NCBI GenBank assembly: GCA_037892935.1 | Contig: JAYXKI010000004.1 | Span: 1,054,001-1,118,000, forward strand | DNA length: 64,000 nucleotides | Direction of reading: 5' to 3' | Origin: Phlebopus portentosus | Lineage: Eukaryota; Basidiomycota; Agaricomycetes; Boletales; Boletinellaceae | Shown here: positions 35,168-46,859 of the stretch, one piece after another | Position numbering within the stretch: position 1 is the first letter of the stretch | Layout: each line of letters opens with the position of its first letter | Program-made: the position numbers and the translations under genes | The notes under the pieces: generated by a model | The model's database searches: none | The model's input: the letters and a program-made list of their open reading frames with translations, nothing else | What the model was told of the DNA's origin: nothing

Positions 35168-36450
35168 TTAAACGGCATCATCGATTGTGTCGACTTTCTG
35201 ATCACTGTTAGATGGCATACGCGACATCCTAATCGCGCTCGAGTCGACAAGTGCAGTCTCGCCATCCTCGGATGACACTCCCGTTATGATACGAAGCATG
35301 ATCACAGTGAATACGATTCCCTGGCATGCCCAGTTACATACAGAATTAAAAAGGGAAGCTGAGAAGTACTTACGACGATAGGCGAGACGGCATCAAGAAC
35401 GACGTATTGGAACCAGGAATCAACGTTGTAAAGGATGAGCAGAGCCATGAGCGTAGCTGAGTAAAATGCTCCTGACTCGACGATGAGTAGCATGATCGGC
35501 CGTAGCTTCCGTACACGGAAGGAAAGACGCTTGCGGTTGATGGACCATACGCGGTATGCAACCAAGGCTGACGAGACAACGTATTAGAATACTTAGAAAC
35601 AGATGTTAGAGGCGCGCGTACCAGTGCAAATCACGTTCGTTGCAAAGGTCATGGAGAAGAACGATGTGATCCAATGGGATAATTCGACCACGAATATCGA
35701 GGCCTGCGGTACTACACGCGCAAAAGAATACAAAATGCCAATGCCAGTAGCTATAGTGTGTAAGATACATAATGGCGCTGAAATGCATAGATGCATACCT
35801 GTGCTACCTAGTAGACAAACAAACGGGAATGCGACCACCCAAAGATTTCGCCCCCAGACGAGGTAACAACGATAGAGCTTCGAACTCTCAGCATTTGATA
35901 AGCAAGGAACTTGAATGACGTACAACCATGGAATCTCCAATCAGGGTCTGAAGAACATAAAGTGTGCTCCCAAATATTTGCGTGAACTCCGATAATTCAT
36001 TAAAGAATGAGGCAGGTCCACCGGGAGCATTCTCGAACCCGATGAAGGCTTTGATGATCCGCGTAAAGTTCACTGCGACATGCTATAAGTTTACTTTGAG
36101 TATTAGAGAAGAAGCAGAAGAGTTTATATGCTTCTGTACCATTGTCGCGACGACGAACATCAAGAAGGAAATATACAGCATTGTCCTGCGAGGCGGTTGA
36201 CCGACCGGGCTATTCCATAGCATGTAATAGGTCGCCACAGAGAAGAGCACAGAATACGCGCCTGTTCAAGACACAAAAAAATCAACGGAAATGCTAAGAT
36301 CGGACCTAAGCATCGCAGACGATACTGACCATAAAGGACGGATTGAACGAAGATCGATACTAGTTTGGACTGGCACAGTGACAATATCAATGTCAGATCG
36401 ACTGATCCCGTGCAAAGCTAATCACGTACCTCTTCCGCTGAGAACGCCAT
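35168..36450 (-). CDS. Seven-transmembrane protein, Agaricomycete type (paralogue B)
   Basis: The ATG is at 36450 (MAFSAEE) and the stop at 35168-35170. Exon order and sequence follow paralogue A closely: SKLVSIFVQSVLYG, FTRIIKAFIGFENAPGGPA, FNELSEFTQIFGSTLYV, LYRCYLVWGRNLWVVAFPF, GIGILYSFARVVPQA, FFSMTFATNVICT, LVAYRVWSINRKR, LLIVESGAFYSATL and LDAVSPIV. The C-terminal tail is short and acidic (VDTIDDAV) and differs from that of A. The two genes meet tail to tail, 193 bp apart, so they probably arose by inverted local duplication. Confidence 0.72.
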
Positions 36451-38039
36451 GGTGATATCGGGACCTCCTATCGAAACCTAGTGGGACTGGGAGAAGCTAG
36501 GCAGGAAGAGGTCTTTGTTGCACGGAGTGATGACCATGATCGAGCGGGGTGTTATTTATCGACTCGAGTTCTTCCTGACATGTGGGGTCTGGGTTTACGA
36601 CGTCCCGACGAAGTTTGATGGACAGGTCGTCTTCTATTCCCTATCGGGGCCGTCCCTGGCCGATGCCGGACATAACTTTCTCTGATATCAGAGTATGACG
36701 GTCCATTCACGCGGTTCAGCGGAATCAAACTACGATTGAATTGTACCTACCTAAGTATATCACAACACAAATCTCTACAATTCAGTAACCGACACGTGGC
36801 GTCACAGACATCATAACACGTGATGTCACGCTCTCATAAATATTTTTATTTTATTCAAGTCTGTCGACTTGTGAAGCCGTTCTGTCACTCACTTGCCATT
36901 CGTGTGGATTTCTTTACACTCACGTTCGTTCACCGTAACTTACACGAGAATGTAGCGATTGTTGCAAGGACTGATGTGCTCCAAGACGTCCGGTCCGCGG
37001 GCAATGTTTGAATGGGTCGAGTTCGGTAAGTCAATTGGCAACGTTCATATTCACATCAATCGTTATCGTGGTGGTTAGCAGGTTGGCTCGGCTCGCTTAC
37101 GAAATGATATGCGTGGCGCCCGTGCTTGTATGGACCTTAGTTTGATTCGAGGATCCTAGGCCCGTTTTCATCACGAGTAATGATTCCTGCCTTTCATATG
37201 GGCCATGCGGCGAGTCGTGTTTGATAAATGGTGGTCAACGAGTGGTTGGAGATGACTCGGGGTTTCATAGCAAACAGTTCAAATTATGAAGGCGGTAAGC
37301 GGCGATTGCTCCGGCTCGCGAAGCAGAACGGGCTGCGTCCTCTGTTTCTGCGGTCAATTTCCAGACTAGCAGGTCAGTCGAATTCACCGCGATCTCGGCT
37401 CATTGGAACCCATTACCTTCGTTCGGCATGTCTTTGTAGTTTGCATATGCACGAAACGGAACTTATTTTTGAGCTCCATATAATAGCATGCATTCGGCAA
37501 GCGACAGCACTACAGTCCTCAAACAAGTCGGCGCCGAAATTTATGCAGGTCATATGTCTCGGAGAAAAATTAAAATTCGTTTTGGCCGTGGCTTCGCAAC
37601 TGCCTTTATGTTACGTTTAAAAATAACTCTCCGCACTGCGGATGCAAGAATAGAAGAACACAATATCCAAACGGGGTGTTGTCGCAATATTGATATCTCT
37701 GGGCATAGATAGACACCGGCGGTTGGTGAACAAGGACTCGTCGCGTGACCAAACATCACCAAAATGGGAGTAAGTCCTTCATCCAAATTATCCGGAGAAG
37801 CACTCTTATGTTTTCCGGAAGATGCGCCAGCAAATTCTAGCCATCGGTTTCTCCTCGGTAATTTGCAGACTCGCTAGATTCGCCATCCGAAGAGTATCCT
37901 AACTTTGGGGTTGAATTTCAGCGCCTTCAAGTTTCGAGGAGAAGTCGTTCATCGCCAGGTAGCATTTCTGTGATACGTGCCTATATAAAGCTTTACTTTC
38001 AATGAGGTCTTCATCGCTTCAGCATCCAAGGTTATCACC
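36451..38039. other. Intergenic, upstream of the first GH7 gene
   Basis: No recognisable gene across about 1.6 kb. Short open frames at 36820-37011, 37228-37620 and 37488-37712 have no domain. Because both flanking genes read outward, this region holds both promoters. Confidence 0.45.
37982..37989 (+). promoter_or_regulatory. TATA box of the GH7 gene at 38040
   Basis: TATATAAA, 51 nt before the ATG, fits a strong fungal core promoter for a secreted cellulase. Confidence 0.65.
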
Positions 38040-39477
38040 ATGTTCCGCGCTGCAGCTCTCTACTTCTTTACTCTTCTCGCTGTTGCCCGCGGTCAACAAG
38101 CCGGCACACTTACAACAGAGACTCACCCATCGCTCTCCGTCCAACAATGCACTGGAAGCGGAAGCTGCACGAGTTTGTCCCGATCAATTGTCCTTGATTC
38201 AAATTGGCGCTGGCTTCATGATGTGGATGGATATACCAATTGCTACACGGGAAACACTTGGGACGCGACTCTCTGCCCCGATGATGTAACCTGCGCTCAG
38301 AACTGCGCTCTCGACGGTGCAGACTACGAGGGTACCTACGGCATTTCGGCGTCCGGTAACCAGCTTTCGCTGCAGTTTGTGACCCAGTCGTCACAAAAGA
38401 ACGTCGGATCTCGTGTGTATCTGATGGAAGACGAGACCACGTACCAGATGTTCAAGTTGAAGAACCAGGAGTTCACTTTCGATGTCGATATGTCGCAACT
38501 CCCATGCGGTTTGAATGGAGCGCTCTATTTCGTACAAATGGATGCGGATGGCGGTGTGTCGCGATTCCCAACGAACAAGGCAGGCGCGAAGTTCGGGACT
38601 GGATACTGTGACACACAGTGCCCGCAGGACATCAAGTTCATCAACGGCGAGGCATGTAATTCCATCGTCTTCATGCAATTTCATAACTCAAAGTATTGCT
38701 CGGCTTCGGACTTCTGTTCAGGCAAACGTCGAAGGTTGGGAGCCGTCGGCCAGCGACTCGAACGCGGGAACGGGTACGTATGGCACCTGCTGTGTTGAGA
38801 TGGATGTCTGGGAAGCGAACTCGATGGCTGCTGCCGTAACGCCTCATTCATGCACTATAACGGAACAGACTCGGTGCTCAGGCACGGATTGCGGTGAGGG
38901 TGATGATCGTTACGACGGTATCTGCGACAAAGATGGATGCGACTTTAACTCGTTCCGTATGGGTGACCAGTCCTTCTTGGGTCCGGGTTTGACTGTTGAC
39001 ACGACTCAGAAGATCACGGTCGTCACTCAGTTCGTGACCTCGGACAATACGACTACGGGTGCTTTGTCGGAAATCCGCCGCGTCTACGTACAGAACGGAC
39101 AAGTGATCCAGAATTCGAAGGTCAACATACCAGGCATGGACGCATACGACTCTATTACCGACGATTTCTGCAACGCCCAGAAGGAGGCTTTCGGTGACAC
39201 GAACTCGTTCGAACAGATGGGTGGACTTCAGTCCATCGGTGATGCGTTCAACACTGGTATGGTTCTCGTAATGAGTGTCTGGGATGACCACGCCGTCAAC
39301 ATGTTGTGGTTGGACAGTGACTACCCGACAGACGTGGCCGCTACAAACCCAGGTGTCGCTCGTGGCAACTGCTCCACCTCGTCTGGCGCGCCGGATGACG
39401 TCGAGTCTGCGAGCGCAAGCGCAACGGTCGTCTTCTCCAACATCAAGTTTGGTGATATTGGCTCCACGTTCTCTTGA
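38040..39477 (+). CDS. GH7 cellobiohydrolase (CBH I type) without CBM1, copy 1
   Basis: The two exons are 38040-38651 and 38722-39477, about 455 residues. A signal peptide ([12 protein letters not shown]) is followed by the GH7 catalytic module starting [14 protein letters not shown]. The catalytic motif is EMDVWEAN, with the nucleophile and acid/base glutamates. [22 protein letters not shown] and [16 protein letters not shown] are also typical. The protein stops at FGDIGSTFS, the end of the catalytic module, so it has no linker or carbohydrate-binding module. It would release cellobiose from cellulose chain ends outside the cell. The single intron (38652-38721) uses a GC donor. The gene at 62561-63988 has its intron at the same place. 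Confidence 0.95.
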
Positions 39478-39842
39478 TTCCGCCTCACCGATATATACTC
39501 TCGGTGCTTGGCCTGAAAAACTTTCCATTTTGGCTCAAGTGAAGCGTGGATGTAGAGCGTGTAATAGCGTGCCTTAAATCTGCCGAATTAATAATTATGT
39601 GCCCAATCTCCTGGACTGAAAAGTTGTCAGAGTGCAGAATCTGTACTATTGCTACATCGTGCTAAGGTAAAGGATAGTAAAGCAAAGCGCAGTTGACGAT
39701 ACCTCGTCTCTATGCAGGAAACTCTATCTTTCTACGTATCCGAATGTGAGAGCCGGCTTACGTCCTCTAAACAAAATATACATTGCTCGTGCTCTCCTCC
39801 GACATGTTCCATTCAGCGCCTTCCTTATTTTGAGCACTGTGT
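39478..39842. other. Convergent 3' region, GH7 (+) and DUF1275 (-)
   Basis: About 365 bp between two converging genes; no further gene seen. Confidence 0.4.
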
Positions 39843-40910
39843 CTACCTTGCAGGAACAAACAACCAGAACAGTGCAATCAAAATTCGGAGACCTGTAGCG
39901 ACACCAAACAAAGAAGCGCTGCCTGTGTGATTGAGAAGTCCACGACCGAGCATACCACCAAGGAAGAAAGCGAGAACGGCGAGAATTCGATGATCACGCG
40001 ACTTCGCGTATCTAAACTTCCACAGATCGGGGTCACCGATCAGTTCGCTCCATAATGTCGTTAATACAACTTGATGAATCAAAGAAACGTGTACGTGAGT
40101 CCTCCGCCGAGAGAATCGCGCCGCATATGTGACGTACCAGTGGCACCGAAATGAGAAGATATTCGCCTCGCCATCACTCCCTGCAAACCCATACTGGCAC
40201 TCACAAAGGCGAGAGAGACAAAGCTCAATGCGTTCTCCCAGGAGTCTCCTCCGCGCGACATCGCAGTGCTCGGCTCACCGCTTTTCCAAATCGTGAGTGC
40301 AGCCGCCATCGTAAGCAAAGCTTGTAAAAGTGTGCCAAGTGCGAGCCACGCGCGTGTGTTTGAGCCCATGCGATCCCCGTAACGCGCCATATATCCACCA
40401 GTGAGGTAGGACAGCAGAGAGATCAACGCTTGTTGATCTGCCTTAACGAACGTGAAGTTCGCATCCCTCGAAGTCATAAACCGACCGACAGCAACGGCGA
40501 GCTGGACAGTGTTTCCCGTCTGAAAACCGCACCATAGCAATACTGCAGCGAACGGGACGGAATTTCTGAAGGAAAAGTGGCCGGTATCAGAAAGGTACGG
40601 TCGAGCAGCTCGCGTTTGAGACCCACATAAATCCAGACATGAAACAGAAGCACCATAGTACGAAGGTGACTCGACCAGGGTGAACATCCTCCATGAGATA
40701 CTGAACAGAAAATGACCTATACCATAGCGAGGCTATGCGTTGCTTGGTGGTGACTGGGGTCGGGAGCGTGATGGAGGATGCTGATGTTGAGCGAGAGGCC
40801 GAAGCATACGTTGTCAAAGCGGGCTCTTCCTTTATCTCCTGCTTGAACTCGTTTTCATTAGGTGCAGTACTAGAAGCTCGAGAAAGAGTACGTCGAGACT
40901 CGTCTATCAT
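39843..40910 (-). CDS. DUF1275 (YoaK-type) integral membrane protein
   Basis: The start MIDESRRTLSRASS is at 40910, in a Ser/Thr-rich cytosolic N-terminus of about 60 residues. Then come membrane helices and the family's signature GFQTGNTVQLAVAVG. Later blocks include LISLLSYLTGGYMA, LGTLLQALLTMAAAL, MGLQGVMARRI and the C-terminal VVLTTLWSELIGDP with FFLGGMLGRGLL. The stop codon is at 39843-39845. Two introns are visible (around 40590 and 40100). The family is widespread in bacteria and fungi; its transported substrate, if any, is not established. Confidence 0.75.
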
Positions 40911-43900
40911 GGCGAAAAGCGCACTAAGAGGCCGTTGAAGTGGGTGGTCAACCAGATAAGCTAGATTTGAGCTTGTAGATGGGGCTTGACGTCCCAGTCC
41001 TGACAGGCGTTTTACATAAATAGTGAGAGGCCTGTGTTTCAATCAACCCTTGGCCACAATTATGCGTTCTTTGTGATTGGGTGGCCAAGAACTTCTGTGT
41101 CTTGTTCGTACCCTCGTTGCTCAAAACAGACGAGATATGGAAGACCGCAACTCCAGCGGAGCTCTCTTTGTTCATCGTCGTGCAATAAGCGGTGGTCAAG
41201 AAATGCGGTGTTCACGACACAAACGGACTTGGCGTGGCGGTTCTAGTCCGGAACGGAACGATGGCAAAAGTAAGGAAACAGAATTAGCGAGATAATAAAG
41301 ATAATGATTGGTCAAGGTATGTTGCCAAGCCTTTGACTCAGAGATAGCAAAAGGCCAAGTATCCAGCGCTGGCGACGTAGATCGGGGCCATGAACGGAAC
41401 ATAATGACAAGCACATCCGGTTATCTGCCAGAAGAAATGCCTATATTGCAAGCTCGAACTTCACTCTTTGAGGATATAAGCTGAAGAACAGAGCTCACTC
41501 AAGGTGCCGAACGATTTAGTATTTGCGACTAAATCGTATATGAGTGAAGAGACTCAAATGAGGCAGTCCCAAATTCTCGTCGTACGGTGCGGTTACGTAA
41601 TCGTCCGTCTCTTGGGTTCTTGCCTTCGAATTCATTTTGTCGCTTGATCACAGCTGCTGCGGATTTCTCCTCGTACTCGGGCTTCGATGCCTACCAAGCG
41701 AATACTCTCGCCAAGCACGTTCTTTCCATCATTACAGTATCAGACGGTGCTCTATTGGTGCTGCGGCGGCGAGTCTGTTCTTGCTCTCGTAGAATACGGG
41801 GGCATAAAAAATTGGAACGGGGCGATAACGCCACCGTCTCTGACGTGAGAATACGAGCGCGGAGCCTTGAAGGGAACTCATCATAGGAGACTCGGAGTTT
41901 ACGTGTCTTTTGGAAGAAATTAATCAATTCCACGAGGAAACTTACACCTTCCACAGGGCTATGCAGATATTTGCTCGCGAGGACTAGACCAAATGATTGA
42001 AATCTGCGAGATGAACTCTCAACAGAGGGCTACAATCATTGTTTGCAGGTGCCAAGTCACCGTCATGGCAGACCATTTGATTATCTGCGCTGCAGATGTA
42101 TTACTTTCTGACGACCGACAAATTACGCTGGTCTTTTTCTCATGCTGACAGACCCCATCAGACCCCTGGCTTGACACTTAAATTGGCCTTTAGGGAACTA
42201 TATGATGTCGTAATTCGGTCCTTAGATAGCCCAATTACCCTAGTCTGTCAGGATTGGTCAACTGGAGGAGTCCGCCATGCTTTGCCGTACCTGCCTTTTA
42301 TTCTGACCTTGGAGATTTGTCTGCCAATGCTATGGCTGTACAATTAGTACGGAGATATCTATGGCGTACTAATTGCGTTCTTGGCGTTGTTTCAACGTGT
42401 AATTGCCAATCGTGAAATTACTTTGATGTGATGGATCGGATTGGTTCCAGATTCTAGAGACAAGGGTGGATAGTGGCGATTGGCGAATAGTCAAACAAAG
42501 AGATAGTTGGAGTCTGCTCTTTGGTCTATCGTAAGTATAGCGGTCTTTGGAATTTCTTCTCGGAAATTATTTTGCTCTTCTTGCTAAGGAGCGCTGGACT
42601 GCTGTCTTTGTCGTTGTTTCGGCTTCATGCGCTCCATCAGGCGAGCTCTTGCCGCGCGTGGCTGCATTTTGATGTCGATCTTCGATCAAAAGGTCTTACG
42701 AACATCCACAGAGTACATACTTGCTACGCTATGTCTGATCGTTGATGCATGAAACTGCTGCATGTCATTCCTCACACTTTTTGTTGGGTATATACAACAG
42801 AAAGAATAGTATTGCCTGAAACTGGACGATGCCCTGTATACAGGGCCGCCCTATCGAACTTCATAAAGAAGGAACTAAAGTTTATCGATATGACGCGTTT
42901 CCTCAACGATGTCTGTCCGTAATACTCTGCAATACTCTAATAGCATCCCGATCCACACACATGGAGAGTCTACTTACATCCGAACTTAAGTTCTGCGTGA
43001 GATTCACATGCCCCGGCGCGTAACATTCGCGTGACGTGACGCGCTCTTGTAGATGCCTAAACACTCATGACGCAGTAAATGGAAATGGTGACTCATCATG
43101 GCCCACCATTCGTACGAGGTAAGCGTCGGAGTCTCACCTCGCGTCATACAATGGTACGAGACGACCTCGAGGGGAAAATCTTATGCAGTCGGGAAAGGAC
43201 GTAAGCTAGACTGAGAAATAACTAGCCAAGGAAGACACACTCCTAACCAAAGACGAAATACGAACAGTATACGAACACCATCGGTAATGGTATTATCATC
43301 ATTCAGCCTCAAGACAAAACAGCATCATGTGCCGGGGAGACAAGGTCATCAGATCAAAGAGCCACAGACTAACTGAACTCCGGACTCACCGTGTATCCGT
43401 AGGCCCATATATCCAGAGGACCTACCACTGACGTGAATTGAAATGAATAAGATTGGAATTTAGCGCGATTTTTACACACAGCATGCCGACATCTGCCGCC
43501 ATGCGCGTCTTTCGGAATGAAGACGGGCGGGACATGTTTTTACGGATTGTTAGTGTATTACCTGACCCAGTAGAATCTACTTCAGAATCGGATGAAGTCG
43601 CAGGTAGACATATTCCAACGGATAAAGTCGCGATGTATAGCACCAAGGGCTTCGGTGATACTCATCAAGGCTAGCTTGAGGAATCAAGATGTTCTGCAAT
43701 GCCTGCACGAGGCTCGAAGTATTTTTTGTGGCCTGTCTTCAGCGATTGCCGCACACATGTCACAAAAACATTTGAGTTTCGTGGATGTCCAGTCGAGACG
43801 AAATTGATGAATTGCAGGGCTATAATACGTGTTACGGAAAAGCGTAGTTGTTTATGGTGAATTGTGACGGGTGACATCAGACATGAGGTGAGTCGACGAT

Positions 43901-44938
43901 CAGAAAAGCACATGACTCAAGGACGACTTCATTTTGATTTTGACACTTCACGTTCCGACCCGTCCTCCTGATGTGATGTCCTCACAGTGTCCTCACTCAG
44001 ATGCAATCAATTTTTTTTTTTTTTGTGGGGTGCACAACGGATGTTTTTTTCCGGTCAGGCCACATGGATGACGACTACTACCGACGGTAATGACCACTGC
44101 CGCGAATCCAGCTCACTCGCGAGTTCTTCCTAGAATGTCATCTTCAACATGTCTAGCGGTCCACACTGGCGTTAAGTGTCATTCTGGGATCTCTTATGTA
44201 CGTCGCGACCCACCGCACATGTCAATCATTGACTTTCGTACTTAGGCTTGGCCGCTTGGGGCACCGCCGCGAGTCATTCGATCCTTCGCCGTCGTTTCAG
44301 AATGAATTGTCTAGCGCCTCATGAAAGTTCACGAAGCGAAGGTCCGGGACGGTGCCGGCAGGTTATTCCTAAAGAATAAGCTTGAACTAAAATTGAGTGC
44401 TACCACTTGTACCAGAAATAAATTCGAATCAATTGATTCATATTCCGAATCACTCCGCCCCACTTCAGCGACCACCTTTGGCTAGCTTGGACTGTACACT
44501 GGACACGTCCTGCTACAGATCGGATGATCACATCAGATGCGGATGTGATCGCATTCAGTTGTCCATTTTCATCCGATGAGAATAAGCTAACCGAGGCTTT
44601 CGGTATCGCTAGCAGCTCATTTTCGCGCGAGAAGCTAGCTTTTCATGGTACCTCGACGGTTGAGCTAATAGAAATTGCGCAAGAACTATATCAAATGCAA
44701 AACAAGGCCGAGTGTAAAGCATACCACGTAAGCACCCGTTGTTTTACGATAAGAACGCCTCCCATTTCCGATATCTTGGGATTTAAATTCGAAGGTAGGA
44801 AAAGAGCTTCGTGACCTTTTGAGTCCTCTTATAAACACAAACAGCAAACCTCATCTCTACAACCGTCTCCTACCAAGCCCGTCTCATCCGCGTTTCACAA
44901 AAACCGAGGAGCGACGTGATCGTAAAGACGACAACAGT
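40911..44938. other. 4-kb stretch without a recognisable gene
   Basis: Scattered open frames up to 99 codons (for example 41587-41886 plus and 41691-41954 minus) overlap each other on opposite strands and carry no domain. A T run of about 18 lies at 44009-44026. No transposon ends, tandem repeats or RNA gene were noticed. It is the longest apparently empty stretch in the gene-dense part of the window. Confidence 0.45.
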
Positions 44939-46168
44939 ATGGCGGAGACAAAGCGTGCAGAGGACTCTGGCCACAATGGAACCGCAGCAAGGCAGTTGAC
45001 GACTGTTACGCTGACGCCGGAGCAGTTTGATACTCTATATCTTCAGCCTCGTTCCGGCGCTGGGAAGAGGAACCTGCTCGTGAATAACCTTGGTAACCCA
45101 ACTCCGCTGTATGTCCAGTTATGTTTCTCGCGTATCAGTCGACAATAACTGACACGTCTCTGGGGATAAAGTGGAATTACAGCTTTTCTGCTTGCTCTGT
45201 TCCCGCTATCTCTAGATCTGTTGCAACTCCGGGGTGCAACTTCCGGGTCTAGCATAACTCTCCTGGGTGTAAGCGGAGTACATAGAAAGTGTATGCATTT
45301 TGACTGAAGTGTCGTTCGCATTTAGGCACTCTATGGGGTTGCAGGGATTGGACTTTATCTCGCCTGCATAATGGAATGGATCATCGGCAATACCTTCCCA
45401 AGCGTGGTTTTTGGCCTGCTTGGTTAGTTCAAACCAGTGCAGCAAAACTATTGCTTGACACGGTCACTGATTTTCTTTCTTTTTTTTCCCCCAATTAGGT
45501 GGCTTGTGGATTTCGTACGCCATTCTTTTGCAACCGTCATTTGGAATTGCGGCGAGCTTTGCAACTACGGATGAAGCAACGAGCAGCGCCACTGCCGCTG
45601 CTGCTGGCTCGGCGACCTCGGCTTACAATGACGGCGTAGGATTCTATTTCCTTATCTGGGGCATCTTCTGTCTCGTCCTCTTCCTCGCTTCTCTCCGGAC
45701 GTGAGTATCTAGACTATTTCGCAGAATAGCGTACCTGGACGCTAAATCCTCTTCAGGAACGTTGCATTCGCTGCCTTTTTCTTCTGTAAGTTCGCAGATC
45801 GTCTATCAAGAAATTAGGCCTGATGCGTGTTCCTCAGTCCTTATTATCATGTTCGAGTTACTCGCAGCGGCATACTGTAAGTGGGTTCCGTCTCATGGTC
45901 GATCAGGATGCTCATCTAGACGTATAGTCGCCATCGGCGAGGGTGAAGTCTCGAAGGCGCTAAAAGAACTCAAGGCTGCTGGAGCATTCGGCTTTGTCGT
46001 GTCAATAGTAGGTCTTGTGTAATTTTCTTTTTGAGTCCGAAACTGACTGGTTTCTAGGTCGGTGTATGGATTGACGTATCCCTGCTATTTGCTTCGGTAG
46101 GATGCCCATTCACTGTCCCGCTCATCGATCTTTCAGGTGTAGGAAGCTCCAATGATAGTCCAGCATAA
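44939..46168 (+). CDS. Acetate transporter family protein (GPR1/FUN34/YaaH, AceTr)
   Basis: The ATG at 44939 starts a hydrophilic N-terminus, MAETKRAEDSGHNG. The family motif appears as NPTPLGITAF across the first intron (about 45110-45170), where relatives have NPAPLGL. Helices follow: LLALFPLSLDLLQL, YGVAGIGLYLACIMEW, VVFGLLGGLWISYAI, FYFLIWGIFCLVLFLASL and a C-terminal WIDVSLLFASV with FTVPLIDLS. Six membrane helices are expected. Homologues carry acetate or ammonium-linked signals across the plasma membrane. About six introns are present and I found no frame break. The Ala/Ser/Thr-rich loop (SSATAAAAGSATS) between helices is typical of fungal members. Confidence 0.8.
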
Positions 46169-46859
46169 AGCCCGAAGTCTTGGCCTGGTCGGCGAATGGT
46201 TAATAAAGCGCTTCTCTCTAAATAGTTCATTTTCTATTTCAGTATTTACGTAATAATACGTAATAATTGGTTTATTCTATTTGACGTTTTTCGTTGATGA
46301 GTAGTCTGAAACACTCCTTGTCCTCGGAAAAAGTCTTCATTTTGTCTATTCATATCTACTCATATCGAATGACGATGTGACTCTATGTGACTGAGTCGAC
46401 CCGTGGATTATTGGCTTCACGAAGAACTTGGTATTTTTCCCTTAGCATGGAACCAGTCAGTTTTAGAGATACAGTGGCCCAGAGGGCCTTCAACTTCACT
46501 GATTTGGGTCCAGCAGCCATTGCGGAGAACGAGCTCATCTGCTTTACTACTGAGTACGGCATACGTGCCAATCCATAGAGGCTAGAATGAAGGGAGGACA
46601 GAAGCAAGCAGATTTATCGTATGCAGAAACAACCAGTAAAGGATGTATCACCTGAACCATACATCCGTGCACGTAATGGCATGTTTAGGCTTGGACAATG
46701 CGATGATATCATCCTTTGCTGATTGCATTCAAATCTGGTCCTCTGCCGGGTTCAGTCGGAGCACCTTTCATTGTCCCGAATTAGATCGGCGAACCTTCAC
46801 GATGAAAGAAACAGAAATCCTTTCTGTCATGAGCGTAAGTCAGAACTCCAGCCTTACCA

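Noticed and set aside
38878..39528. 216-codon minus-strand frame
   Set aside because: Antisense of the GH7 exon; codon bias of the real gene keeps it open.
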